This document shows positions 1-7,855 of a stretch of 33,774 nucleotides of DNA, piece by piece. Numbering within the stretch: the stretch's first letter is position 1; the number at the start of each line of letters is the position of its first letter. A program made the translations under genes and the position numbers. The notes under the pieces were generated by a model that worked only from the letters and a program-made list of their open reading frames with translations, searched no databases and had not been told where the DNA came from. Source of the stretch: Chloroflexota bacterium (GTDB lineage Bacteria; Chloroflexota; Anaerolineae; Aggregatilineales; Phototrophicaceae); contig WTGC01000093.1 of assembly GCA_011523705.1 (NCBI GenBank), positions 1 through 33,774 of the forward strand. The letters are read 5' to 3'.

Positions 1-436
1 TGCTCGTCTTCAGCGCCAGCGTCGACACATCGACCGTCACGTTCGGTCGCGATTCGTATATCGTTCCCAAGACGCCGAGGGCCGTTCGCCGCTTGACCAG
101 TCGCAAGCCGTTGTCCAGGGTCCGGTCCAGCAAGACCTCGCCGACCGGGTCCGGCAGTTCGGCGACCTTGCGCACATCGGCGATGATGCCGGCCATGCGC
201 GTTTCCAGGTCGATGCGGTCGCGAATCCAGATCGGATCAACGCCATTCCGCGCCGCCAGCTCCAGGTCCCGTTGATTGGCTTCCAGGATGCTCAGCGTAT
301 TCGTTTCCAGCGCGTCGGCGATCGCCAGCAGAGCAGCGTTTTTGTCGGCGGTCGACTTCCGCGCCAAAGCAGCGGCCGCCGCCTTCGCCCGAAGGCCAAT
401 CTGTTTCATGTCTATCGCTTCGGCAATAATTTCCAT
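1..436 (-). CDS. proA: Gamma-glutamyl phosphate reductase, N-terminal part (cut by window edge)
   Basis: NADPH-dependent reduction of gamma-glutamyl phosphate to glutamate semialdehyde, the second step of proline synthesis, in the cytosol. About 145 N-terminal residues are present and the gene runs off the left edge. The minus-strand frame ending in ATG at 436 reads MEIIAEAIDMKQIGLRAK, followed by an alpha-helical aldehyde-dehydrogenase-type N terminus, and near the edge carries GVLGTIYESRPNVTVD, matching the ProA signature around the cofactor-binding region. The start at 436 is favoured over an in-frame ATG at 445 because AAAGGA lies about 10 bases upstream of 436 but only one base from 445. 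proB lies 1.3 kb upstream on the same strand, separated by an opposite-strand gene. The catalytic Cys lies outside the window, so activity cannot be judged. The family call is firm. Confidence 0.93.
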   Translation of the reverse strand, partial: MEIIAEAIDMKQIGLRAKAAAAALARKSTADKNAALLAIADALETNTLSILEANQRDLELAARNGVDPIWIRDRIDLETRMAGIIADVRKVAELPDPVGEVLLDRTLDNGLRLVKRRTALGVLGTIYESRPNVTVDVSTLALKTS

Positions 437-675
437 GCCTATCATTTCCTTTGGTCTCGCCCACAGCAAAAGATGTACTATAGCGGCGCGCGAATTGCAA
501 CAGCGAGTGCCCGGTTCACGCTCTAAAGCAAGACAATCGCCGAGTGGCGCGCCGATGCCGTCTGGCGCTGCCATCTTGCTTAGCGGCTGTTGAAGGATTA
601 AACTCCTCCGGTTGAGTCCGATCACATGGACTGCTAAATCAGGCAGGTTGCATTAGACTCGCTGGGGTATTGCCA

Positions 676-1695
676 ATGCTTGTTTCCCAATTGAATGGCG
701 AACGTATCGTCAATTGGAGCCTGGTTTTTTCCGTTCTGCTCTGCTCGGCGATCATCGCCTTGGGCGGTCTGCTCAGTCAGTTTGAGATCATCCCGCTGCC
801 GGAAGATGGGCTGGTCTACGAGTGGCAGCTGTTGGAACCGACCGCCGGGGGGCAACTCACCGCCTGGCTGGGATTCGCCCTGCACCAAGTATTCATCTGG
901 GCGACGATTGCCTATGCGCAAAAGCGTTACAGCAAGCGAGATTATCAGAGTGGCCTGCGCCCGGTAAACCTGTGGGCGATCGGCATCAATTTTGTTTTCA
1001 TCATTCTGCACTATTTCCAGACAATGCTATTTTACGATGGCATCGCCCAGGATTTGCCGAGCTGGACCGCGCAGTTTGCCGTTGCCTTGATGCTGATAAT
1101 CGTGTTAGGCATGGAGAACCAGCGGCGCGGATTATTCTTTGGCAAGAAAGTGAAATTCCGCAAGGCTTTCACCGATGGTCTCCGCCACTACCATGGCTAT
1201 TTCTTCAGCTTCGCCGTCATCTACACCTTCTGGTTTCATCCGATGATACCCACTTGGGGACATTTGATCGGCTTTGTGCATGTCGTGCTGGTGATGACGC
1301 AAGGCTCGCTGTTTTTCCTGCGCGTCCACCTGAACAAGCGCTGGATGTTCTTGCTGGAAATCCTGGTATTGCCTCACGCATTTCAAGTCGCGCTGAATCA
1401 GGGCAATGACATCTGGCCAATGTTCTTCTTCGGCTTCGCGGCAATCTTCCTGATAACGCAGATGCACGGACTGGGGCTAAAGCGCTGGGTGCGACAGGCA
1501 TTCTACAGCTCTTTCTTGCTGCTCGCGCTATACGTGTACCTGGTCATGCGCGAGCCGTACCAAGTGAATGAGGTGATCCGCATTCCTCTCATAGAGTATT
1601 TCGTGCTGTTCGTTATGTACTGGATTTACTTGGCAGGCGCCTTTTTCAGCAGTCGATTTCGCGCCCTGACAAGCGCCAAAGCCCGGGGGGGCTAA
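676..1695 (+). CDS. Polytopic membrane protein of unknown function
   Basis: Not recognised as a named family. The product (339 residues from ATG 676) is very hydrophobic, with about eight or nine probable membrane segments, for example near residues 15-35, 65-85, 100-120, 130-150, 175-195, 205-225, 255-275 and 285-305. It is rich in aromatic residues, and several His and Trp residues lie at segment ends (HYHGYFFSF, FWFHPMIPTWGH). I see no transporter, kinase or glycosyltransferase motif. A TTG at 670 is in frame, but GGGG at 664-667 is spaced about 8 bases from ATG 676, which I prefer. It sits alone on the plus strand between proA and proB and converges on proB with a gap of only 21 bases and no obvious terminator between them. 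A role in proline metabolism is not implied. Confidence 0.75.
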   Translation: MLVSQLNGERIVNWSLVFSVLLCSAIIALGGLLSQFEIIPLPEDGLVYEWQLLEPTAGGQLTAWLGFALHQVFIWATIAYAQKRYSKRDYQSGLRPVNLWAIGINFVFIILHYFQTMLFYDGIAQDLPSWTAQFAVALMLIIVLGMENQRRGLFFGKKVKFRKAFTDGLRHYHGYFFSFAVIYTFWFHPMIPTWGHLIGFVHVVLVMTQGSLFFLRVHLNKRWMFLLEILVLPHAFQVALNQGNDIWPMFFFGFAAIFLITQMHGLGLKRWVRQAFYSSFLLLALYVYLVMREPYQVNEVIRIPLIEYFVLFVMYWIYLAGAFFSSRFRALTSAKARGG

Positions 1696-1716
1696 TCCCG
1701 CCAGCACAACACCGCG

Positions 1717-2811
1717 CTACAGCAGCGCCAGATTATTGCGATGCAGCACCGCATCGCCATAGCTGTAGCCGAGAATGTCGACGATCTCGCTCGACTTTAG
1801 GCCCCGGATTTTACCGAGATCCTCGCTGCGATAATTGCTCATTCCATGGGCGATCTCTCGACCATCGGGCGTCAGCACCGCCAGCGTCGCGCCGCGCTCA
1901 AATTCGCCGCGCACCTCGCGTATGCCGACCGGCAGCAGGCTCGCGCCGCCGCGCAGCAAAACCTTGGCCGCGCCCGCGTCCACCACCAGCGCCCCCTGCG
2001 TGCGATCCGTCAGCAGCCAGCGCTTGCGGCTCTCTGACCGGTCCTTGGCCGCCTGGATGCGCGTGCCAAGCCGCTCGCCAGCCACCAGCCGCATGACCAC
2101 ATCTTCTTCGCTGCCGCTGGCGATGATCGTCTCAATGCCGCTGCGGCTGGCGATCTGCGCCGCCTGGATCTTGGTGACCATGCCGCCGGTGCCAACAGCG
2201 CTGCCGGCGCCCCCGGCCAGCTCAAATAGCTCATCCGAAACCTGCGAGATATTCTGAATCAGCGCCGCGCCCGGATTCTTGCGCGGATCATCGGTGAAGA
2301 TGCCCGGCTGGTCGGTGAGGATGATCAGCAAATCGGCATCCACCACGCTGGCGACCAGCGCCGACAAGTTGTCGTTATCGCCAACCCGTATCTCTTCGGT
2401 GGCGATCGTGTCATTTTCGTTGACGATGGGGATGATGCGCTGCTCAATGAGCGTGTCCAGCGTATCGCGCGCGTTGAGGTAGCGGACGCGGTGGCTGAGG
2501 TCATCGCGTGTCAGCAGAATCTGCGCCGCAGTGATCTCAAATATGTCGAAGAGGTCTTGATAAATGCGCATGAGATGACTTTGACCGACGGCGCTGAGCA
2601 TCTGCTTCGCCGGCACCGACTTGCCCAAATCGGGGAAGTTGAGCTGGCTTCGCCCGGCGGTCTGCGCGCCCGATGAAACGATGATGATCTCGTAGCCAGC
2701 CTCATGCAGGGCGGCCACCTGCTGCGCCAACTCCAGCATGCGCTGCCGATTCAAGTTGGGACTGCCTTTGGTCAGTACGCTCGTGCCCAGTTTCAGGACG
2801 ATCCGACGCAT
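1717..2811 (-). CDS. proB: Glutamate 5-kinase with C-terminal PUA domain
   Basis: ATP-dependent phosphorylation of glutamate to gamma-glutamyl phosphate, the first and usually proline-inhibited step of proline synthesis, in the cytosol. The 364-residue product begins MRRIVLKLGTSVLTKG, the amino-acid-kinase N-terminal motif. It continues with the IVSSGA substrate loop, a VNENDTIAT segment and VGDNDNLSALVAS, all typical of ProB, and GTGGMVTKIQAA near residue 210. Residues from about 262 onward (LTDRTQGALVVDAGAAKVL) form the PUA domain, so this is the full-length bacterial form. An upstream in-frame ATG at 2835 exists, but ATG 2811 has AAGGGG about 8 bases upstream and places the conserved N terminus correctly. 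Product and intermediate are shared with proA at the left edge; the two are not directly adjacent here. Confidence 0.95.
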   Translation of the reverse strand: MRRIVLKLGTSVLTKGSPNLNRQRMLELAQQVAALHEAGYEIIIVSSGAQTAGRSQLNFPDLGKSVPAKQMLSAVGQSHLMRIYQDLFDIFEITAAQILLTRDDLSHRVRYLNARDTLDTLIEQRIIPIVNENDTIATEEIRVGDNDNLSALVASVVDADLLIILTDQPGIFTDDPRKNPGAALIQNISQVSDELFELAGGAGSAVGTGGMVTKIQAAQIASRSGIETIIASGSEEDVVMRLVAGERLGTRIQAAKDRSESRKRWLLTDRTQGALVVDAGAAKVLLRGGASLLPVGIREVRGEFERGATLAVLTPDGREIAHGMSNYRSEDLGKIRGLKSSEIVDILGYSYGDAVLHRNNLALL

Positions 2812-2992
2812 TTCCTGCCCCTTTCCAGCTGGCATTTTAGGGCAGCTTGTCTCAAGCTGGTAGGCGGAACAGCCGCTCGGTGGCGGCGAAAGGAATCAAT
2901 CGCGTTCAGGCCAATTGACAAGCCTCTCCTGGCGCGCACATGGGAATTATCAGAGAAAAGGGTGTGACATTGGCCTAACGCCTGTCGGGCGC

Positions 2993-4153
2993 TTAATCCC
3001 AGTTTCCCAATCGCAGCACATAACCCAGCCGCAGCGCCGCTCGCCGCGTCAGCTTCTCGGCGTTGGCCAGCGCGTCCTCGAGCGGCATCGGCTTGTCCAC
3101 GATCGAGAAAGCGGCCCGCACCCCCGCTTCATGCAGCCGCCGGTCATCGATATTCAAGCCGCCGACGATCGCGATAGTCGGCACATTCTGCGCTGCCGCC
3201 AGCTTCGCCACCCCCAGCGGACCCTTGCCATCCAGCGTCTGCGCGTCAATCTGACCCTCGCCGGTGATGACCAGCGCGCATTCGTACAGTTTCTCGCGAA
3301 AGCGATTTTGCGCCAGCACCAGGTCAATCCCGGGCTCGAGCCGGCAATTTAGAAATGCCATCAAGCCAGCGGCGAAGGCGCCAGCCGCGCCACCGCCCTC
3401 GGCTTCGCGCACATCGACGCCGTGCTGCTCATGGACGACCGTGAAGCAGTGACGCAGATTGCGCTCCAGCTGCTCCACCGTCGCCGGGTCGGCGCCTTTC
3501 TGCGGTCCAAATATGCGCGCGGCGCCGCGCTCGCCCAGCGTCGGATTCTCGACATCGGAGGCGATTACGATTTCGACATCTTGCCAGCGTTGGTCCAAGT
3601 CGCCGCCCTCAATGGTCGCTATTTCAGCCAGGCCGCCGCCGCCAAGCGGAATTGCCTTACCGCTCGCGTCCCGCAGGTCCAAGCCCAGCGCGCTCAGGCA
3701 GCCCATGCCGCCGTCTACGGTGGCGCTGCCGCCCAAACCAATGATGATCCGCTCGACGCCGCGCGCCAGCGCATCCGCCATCAGCTGGCCGGTGCCGTAG
3801 GTGGTCGCGGCCAGCGGATTGAGCTCGGCCGGCTGCAGCAGCTCCAAGCCGGAAGCCAGCGCCATCTCAATCACCGCCGTCCGGCCCTCGTCGATCAAGC
3901 CGTATTCGGCGACGATGGGGCGCATCAATGGATCGGCAACGCGCAGGCTGATCCGCTCGCCGCCCCCCGCCAGGAAGGCGTCCAGCGTGCCATTGCCGCC
4001 ATCGGCGATCGGCAGCTGCTCGATCGTCGCGCCAAGCCCCGACTGCTCGAGTCCACGCGCAATCGCGGCGCAGGCTTCCGCGGCGGTCAGGCTCTGCTTG
4101 AAGGCGCCGGCGGCAACCAGGATCTTTACGCTCTCTCTATCGCTCGCTGGCAA
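2993..4153 (-). CDS. Glycerate 2-kinase (type I glycerate kinase, GlxK/GarK family)
   Basis: Phosphorylates D-glycerate with ATP; the GlxK/GarK family normally makes 2-phosphoglycerate. The 386-residue product matches the family length. It shows the N-terminal KILVAAGAFKQSLTA motif, PIADGGNGT, the GLGGSATVDGGMG glycine-rich segment near the middle, the SDVENPTLG motif, and near the C terminus VITGEGQIDAQTLDGKGPLGVA, all hallmarks. The open frame continues upstream across the opposing aldolase gene, but that extension is not protein-like. I choose TTG at 4153 because AGGAG sits about 6 bases upstream and the conserved N terminus begins soon after; no ATG is available near it. The gene diverges from an Eda-type aldolase, so the pair could feed glyceraldehyde-derived glycerate from 2-keto-3-deoxy sugar-acid cleavage into glycolysis. 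That pathway link is inference. Confidence 0.92.
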   Translation of the reverse strand: MPASDRESVKILVAAGAFKQSLTAAEACAAIARGLEQSGLGATIEQLPIADGGNGTLDAFLAGGGERISLRVADPLMRPIVAEYGLIDEGRTAVIEMALASGLELLQPAELNPLAATTYGTGQLMADALARGVERIIIGLGGSATVDGGMGCLSALGLDLRDASGKAIPLGGGGLAEIATIEGGDLDQRWQDVEIVIASDVENPTLGERGAARIFGPQKGADPATVEQLERNLRHCFTVVHEQHGVDVREAEGGGAAGAFAAGLMAFLNCRLEPGIDLVLAQNRFREKLYECALVITGEGQIDAQTLDGKGPLGVAKLAAAQNVPTIAIVGGLNIDDRRLHEAGVRAAFSIVDKPMPLEDALANAEKLTRRAALRLGYVLRLGNWD

Positions 4154-4261
4154 AGCGCGCTCCTGCCGCTTCTCCCTTTCCCCTTGAATCACGCCGCCAT
4201 TAAAGACACTATAAGACGACGAATGGCATACAATTATAACAGCATGAAGCGGGGCAGAGAG

Positions 4262-4909
4262 ATGGACAGTGACAGCGCGCTGAATACGATCAAATCCACT
4301 GGCATCGTCGCCGGCATGCGGGGCGCCTTCCCGCCCGCGGTCGCGCTTCGCGTCAGCGAGGTGTTGATGAACGAGGGCATCACCGTCTTCGAGATGATGA
4401 TGAATTCGGACGAGCCGATCGCGGCGATGACAGCCCTCAAAGCCGAATACGGTGATGAGGCGACCGTCGGCATGGGCACTGTGCTCGATGTCGAATCCGC
4501 GAAGCGTGTGCTCGACGCCGGCGCCGATTTCGTCGTCTCGCCCGCCTTCCAGGCCGACGTGGTGGAAGCGGTCATGGCGCGCGGAGTCTTGATGGGACCG
4601 GGCGCCGCCACGCCCTCGGAAGCGGTCGCCGCCTGGAGCCTGGGCGTGCCGCTCATCAAGCTCTTCCCGATCGGCGCGCTGGGCATTGATTACTTCACAG
4701 CCATCTTCGGCCCGCTCAAGCACATGACCTTCATGTGCAATGGCGCGGTTAACGACCAGAACGCGCGCGAATTTATCCGGGCTGGCGCGGTCGCCTGCGG
4801 CATGGGTCCCTGGCTGGTCGGCGATGGGACCTGGTCAAGATCGCAGCTGCGCAGCCGCGCGCGCATTCTGGTGAATGCGGTGGGTAGCGCGCGGGGCGGG
4901 GCGGGCTGA
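4262..4909 (+). CDS. eda: KDPG/KHG-type class I aldolase
   Basis: Cleaves 2-keto-3-deoxy sugar acids, or 4-hydroxy-2-oxoglutarate, to pyruvate plus an aldehyde through a Schiff-base lysine. The 215-residue product has Eda length. The lysine in PLIKLFP is residue 133 and the Glu in GITVFEMMM is residue 44, close to the E45/K133 positions known for the E. coli enzyme. GTVLDVESAKRVLDAGADFVVSP and the following GVLMGPGAATPSE segment are typical, as is the CNGAV phosphate/substrate-binding turn. ATG 4262 is chosen because GGGGCAGAGAG directly precedes it; in-frame ATGs at 4244 and 4223 are possible alternatives. The substrate (phosphorylated or not) cannot be read from the sequence. The divergent glycerate kinase hints at a non-phosphorylated or aldaric-acid route. 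A glycoside hydrolase gene follows 28 bases downstream. Confidence 0.9.
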   Translation: MDSDSALNTIKSTGIVAGMRGAFPPAVALRVSEVLMNEGITVFEMMMNSDEPIAAMTALKAEYGDEATVGMGTVLDVESAKRVLDAGADFVVSPAFQADVVEAVMARGVLMGPGAATPSEAVAAWSLGVPLIKLFPIGALGIDYFTAIFGPLKHMTFMCNGAVNDQNAREFIRAGAVACGMGPWLVGDGTWSRSQLRSRARILVNAVGSARGGAG

Positions 4910-4937
4910 GAATGAATTCAACATCAGAAACTGAGAC

Positions 4938-7781
4938 ATGACCAAGCCTCTCTCACACCATACACCACCACCGCGCCACAATTTCGGCTGTTGGCTTGTC
5001 GCCTTCACATCCTTGCTGTTTACCTTCATCCTCGTTGGCCTCAGCCTTTTTCTTCCGCCAATCAATTTGCCGGACCGGCTCATAGCCGCGCAATACATCC
5101 CGCTCAACGCAGAGGCGTCGGCCGTCTCGCTTGCCGCCGGCTTCCGCCTCAGCCTGCCGGCGGGCGCTTCCGCGGGCGATTTCGCGGTCAAGCTCGACTT
5201 GATTTCAGCGGATGCTTTCGCCAGCCCCGAGCCCGAAGCGCCGCCCTGGCTTGCGGCTGCACGAGAGGCGCTGCCCGATTCGCTCGTGCTTGGCGGTCCC
5301 CTGTTTCTGATCGAGTCTCGCGGCGACGCCCCGGCCAGCCTGGGCGTCGAATTGAAGCCGGCCCCGGAATCCGCGCAGGTCGCGCGCATGTCAATTTATG
5401 GCTGGAACGGCGAAAACTGGCGCTTCATTCCCTCGGAGGCGGCCGGGGGCTTGCTGCTCGGCACGGCTGATTTCGTCCCGCGCGCGATTGGGGCGTTCCG
5501 GTTCAAATCGATGACGCCCATCGTTCTAATAGCGCAAGAGGTCGCGCATGACCTCGATCCGGAGATTGCCGCGCTGGCGACGATTCTCAGTCCGGCCGGC
5601 TTGCGCCCCACACTGGAAGGCAGCTTGATCGGGAGCCTGGCGCCCGGCGGCGACGCAGACGCGCCCTATCTCTTCATGCCGCTGATCCGAAACTTCGCCG
5701 ATCCGCGCGCCATCGATGTTTCGACCGTCGTAACGCTCATCTCGCGCCCGGATCTGCGCGCATTCCATATCAACCGAATCACCGATTTGGCCGCCTTCAA
5801 CAATTTTGACGGCGTCTTCATCGATTACCGCGGCCTCTCGCTCACTCATCGCGGCGATTTCGCGCGCTTCATCACTGACCTGGCGGCGAGCTTCGCTCAG
5901 CGCGACTTGCGCCTGGGCGTGGTCATCGCGGCCGAAATCGACGCGGATGGCGCCTGGGCGAGCCAAACATACGACTGGCGTCAAATCGGCGAAGCCGCGG
6001 ATTACGTACAGTTGCGTCCCCTGATCGATCCCCTCAGCTACGGGCACGGGGAAACTGGCACGGCGGACGATCTCCTGCGGCGGGTCACCGGCGCGGTCGC
6101 CCGAGACAAAGTCCTGCTCGGCTTGAGCGCCCGTTCCATCCGCGAGGTGGCCGGCCTGCAAAGCCGCATCGGCTGGCATGATGCCTTCGCCGCAATGGGC
6201 GATGTGATCCTCAGCGCCGACGCCGTCAGCCAGACCGGATCGATTGAGCCCGGCACGGTCATTCGCGCTTCGCTCAGCGGCTATAAGGGGCGGACGGGCA
6301 CGGAGCAGAGCATCCAAACTACATATATCGATTACATAGATGAGTCATCGGAGGCGATTTCGCGCATCTGGCTGACCGATGACGCCGCCTTGCGTCATCG
6401 CTTGGAAAGCGCGGCCTCCGCCGCTATCGCCGGCGTTGCCTTTGACGATTTGCTCGCCGCGGAACACGGTCCCGGCATCGTTCAAGCCATTCGCGACTTC
6501 AAAGCCGGCGAGACAAATGGCGCGGGGCCGGCCGAGCTGCGAGCGCGCTGGTCCATAGAAGGGGAGGCGGGCGCCCTTGATCAGGCGCATACCAGCCTGG
6601 CTGCCGAGCTGGTGCTGACACTCGACGCGCCCGATGGCAATTACGCCGTCAATTGGGCTGCGGTCGATGACGACGGCGCCCAAAGCGCCCGCCGCGGGGC
6701 AGTCATCCCTTTGTTCCGGCCGACCATTACGCCGACGCCCACGCCGATACCGACGCCAACGCCAGTGCCACGTCCCGCCGTCGTTGTAGCGCCACCGCCC
6801 GCCGAAGCCAGCACACCAGCCGCCCCCAGGTTCGCAGCGGTCGCGCCGCCGCCGGGTAGCATCAGCATTGAGATTGGCGGTCATGTCCTTAGCACGAGCA
6901 GCGGGCGAACCGTTGGCGCGATGCGCTCCGCTGGCATGACCTGGATGAAAATCCAGTCGCGCTTTTACCATCATGCGCACCCGGATGTCTCGGGCAAGAT
7001 CGCAAGCGCGCACAACAATGGTTTCAAGATTCTGGTGGGCACCGTCGGCGACCCGGACGAGTTGGCGCGCGGCGGCGATGCCTACCTCAACGCCTACACC
7101 GACTGGCTCCAGCGAATCGCGGCTCAAGGCGCCGATGCCATCGAAGTCTGGAATGAGCCGAACCTCGATCGAGAATGGCCCCGGGGCCAAATCAGCGGCG
7201 TCGCCTACGCGCGCATGCTGGAACGAGCTTATCAGAAAATCAAACAGGTCAACGGCGCCACCATGGTCATCAGCGCGGGGCCCGCCCCCACCGGCGCAGA
7301 AGCGGCATTCCCGGGCCAAGTCATGAATGATGACCGCTGGCTGCGCGAGATGGTCTCCGGCGGCGGGCTGAATTATCTCGATTGCGTCGGCGCCCACTAC
7401 AACGAAGGCATCATCCCGCCGAACCAAACCAGTGGCGATCCGCGCGACGGCTATTACACCCGCTACTTTTACGGCATGCTCAACACCTATTACGGCATCA
7501 CCGGTCGTCCCATCTGTTTCACCGAATTGGGCTATCTGACGTCGGAGGGCTTTCCGGGCTTGCCTTCGTATTTCAGTTGGGCGCGGGATGTCTCCTTGGG
7601 GCAGCAGGCGGCTTGGCTGGCGCAAGCGGCGGCGCTGGCCTCGCAGAGCGGACAGGTCCGCCTTCTGATCGTCTGGAATATCGACTTCACCCACTATGGC
7701 GCGGATCCGCAAGCGGGCTACGCCATCATCCGGCCCGATGGCTCTTGCCCGGCCTGCGGCGCTCTCGCTGGCGCCCGTTAG
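4938..7781 (+). CDS. Membrane-anchored two-domain protein: degenerate GH18-like domain plus clan GH-A glycoside hydrolase
   Basis: A 947-residue extracytoplasmic protein. One hydrophobic segment (about residues 18-42) without a clear cleavage site suggests an N-terminal anchor. Residues about 45-200 look beta-rich. Residues about 215-520 resemble a GH18/YaaH-type barrel: FDGVFIDYRGL (residues 290-300) aligns with the DxxDxDxE signature, but Arg298 sits where the catalytic Glu is expected, so chitinase-type activity is doubtful. A Thr/Pro linker (about 600-620, TPTPTPIPTPTP) leads to a C-terminal clan-A barrel with IEVWNEPNLDREW (acid/base Glu740) and FTELGY (probable nucleophile Glu863). This second domain is paralogous to the two genes that follow. 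The exact GH family and glycan substrate are not determinable by eye. No strong Shine-Dalgarno is seen at ATG 4938. It may be co-transcribed with the aldolase gene. Confidence 0.85.
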   Translation: MTKPLSHHTPPPRHNFGCWLVAFTSLLFTFILVGLSLFLPPINLPDRLIAAQYIPLNAEASAVSLAAGFRLSLPAGASAGDFAVKLDLISADAFASPEPEAPPWLAAAREALPDSLVLGGPLFLIESRGDAPASLGVELKPAPESAQVARMSIYGWNGENWRFIPSEAAGGLLLGTADFVPRAIGAFRFKSMTPIVLIAQEVAHDLDPEIAALATILSPAGLRPTLEGSLIGSLAPGGDADAPYLFMPLIRNFADPRAIDVSTVVTLISRPDLRAFHINRITDLAAFNNFDGVFIDYRGLSLTHRGDFARFITDLAASFAQRDLRLGVVIAAEIDADGAWASQTYDWRQIGEAADYVQLRPLIDPLSYGHGETGTADDLLRRVTGAVARDKVLLGLSARSIREVAGLQSRIGWHDAFAAMGDVILSADAVSQTGSIEPGTVIRASLSGYKGRTGTEQSIQTTYIDYIDESSEAISRIWLTDDAALRHRLESAASAAIAGVAFDDLLAAEHGPGIVQAIRDFKAGETNGAGPAELRARWSIEGEAGALDQAHTSLAAELVLTLDAPDGNYAVNWAAVDDDGAQSARRGAVIPLFRPTITPTPTPIPTPTPVPRPAVVVAPPPAEASTPAAPRFAAVAPPPGSISIEIGGHVLSTSSGRTVGAMRSAGMTWMKIQSRFYHHAHPDVSGKIASAHNNGFKILVGTVGDPDELARGGDAYLNAYTDWLQRIAAQGADAIEVWNEPNLDREWPRGQISGVAYARMLERAYQKIKQVNGATMVISAGPAPTGAEAAFPGQVMNDDRWLREMVSGGGLNYLDCVGAHYNEGIIPPNQTSGDPRDGYYTRYFYGMLNTYYGITGRPICFTELGYLTSEGFPGLPSYFSWARDVSLGQQAAWLAQAAALASQSGQVRLLIVWNIDFTHYGADPQAGYAIIRPDGSCPACGALAGAR

Positions 7782-7855
7782 CCGGTTCGAAATGTCTCCC
7801 GCGCTGGCGCCGATTGATGTAAGCTCAGTGCAGGCGATGACTGGCAGGAGCTGAT

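Noticed and set aside
3422..4250. Long plus-strand open frame upstream of the aldolase
   Set aside because: It is antisense to the well-supported glycerate kinase and its translation is low-complexity Ala/Arg/Gln; the aldolase domain begins only at 4262.
4223..4261. Promoter for the aldolase or the glycerate kinase
   Set aside because: TATAAT-like words exist on both strands, but no -35 element lies at a sensible distance.
6722..6775. Short tandem repeat of ACGCC/GACGCC units
   Set aside because: It encodes a Thr/Pro linker; the periodicity is a codon effect and similar linkers occur in other genes here.
6345..7712. 455-codon minus-strand open frame
   Set aside because: It is a shadow of the GH-A gene in high-GC DNA, with no domain or motif, and opposes a protein with intact catalytic motifs.
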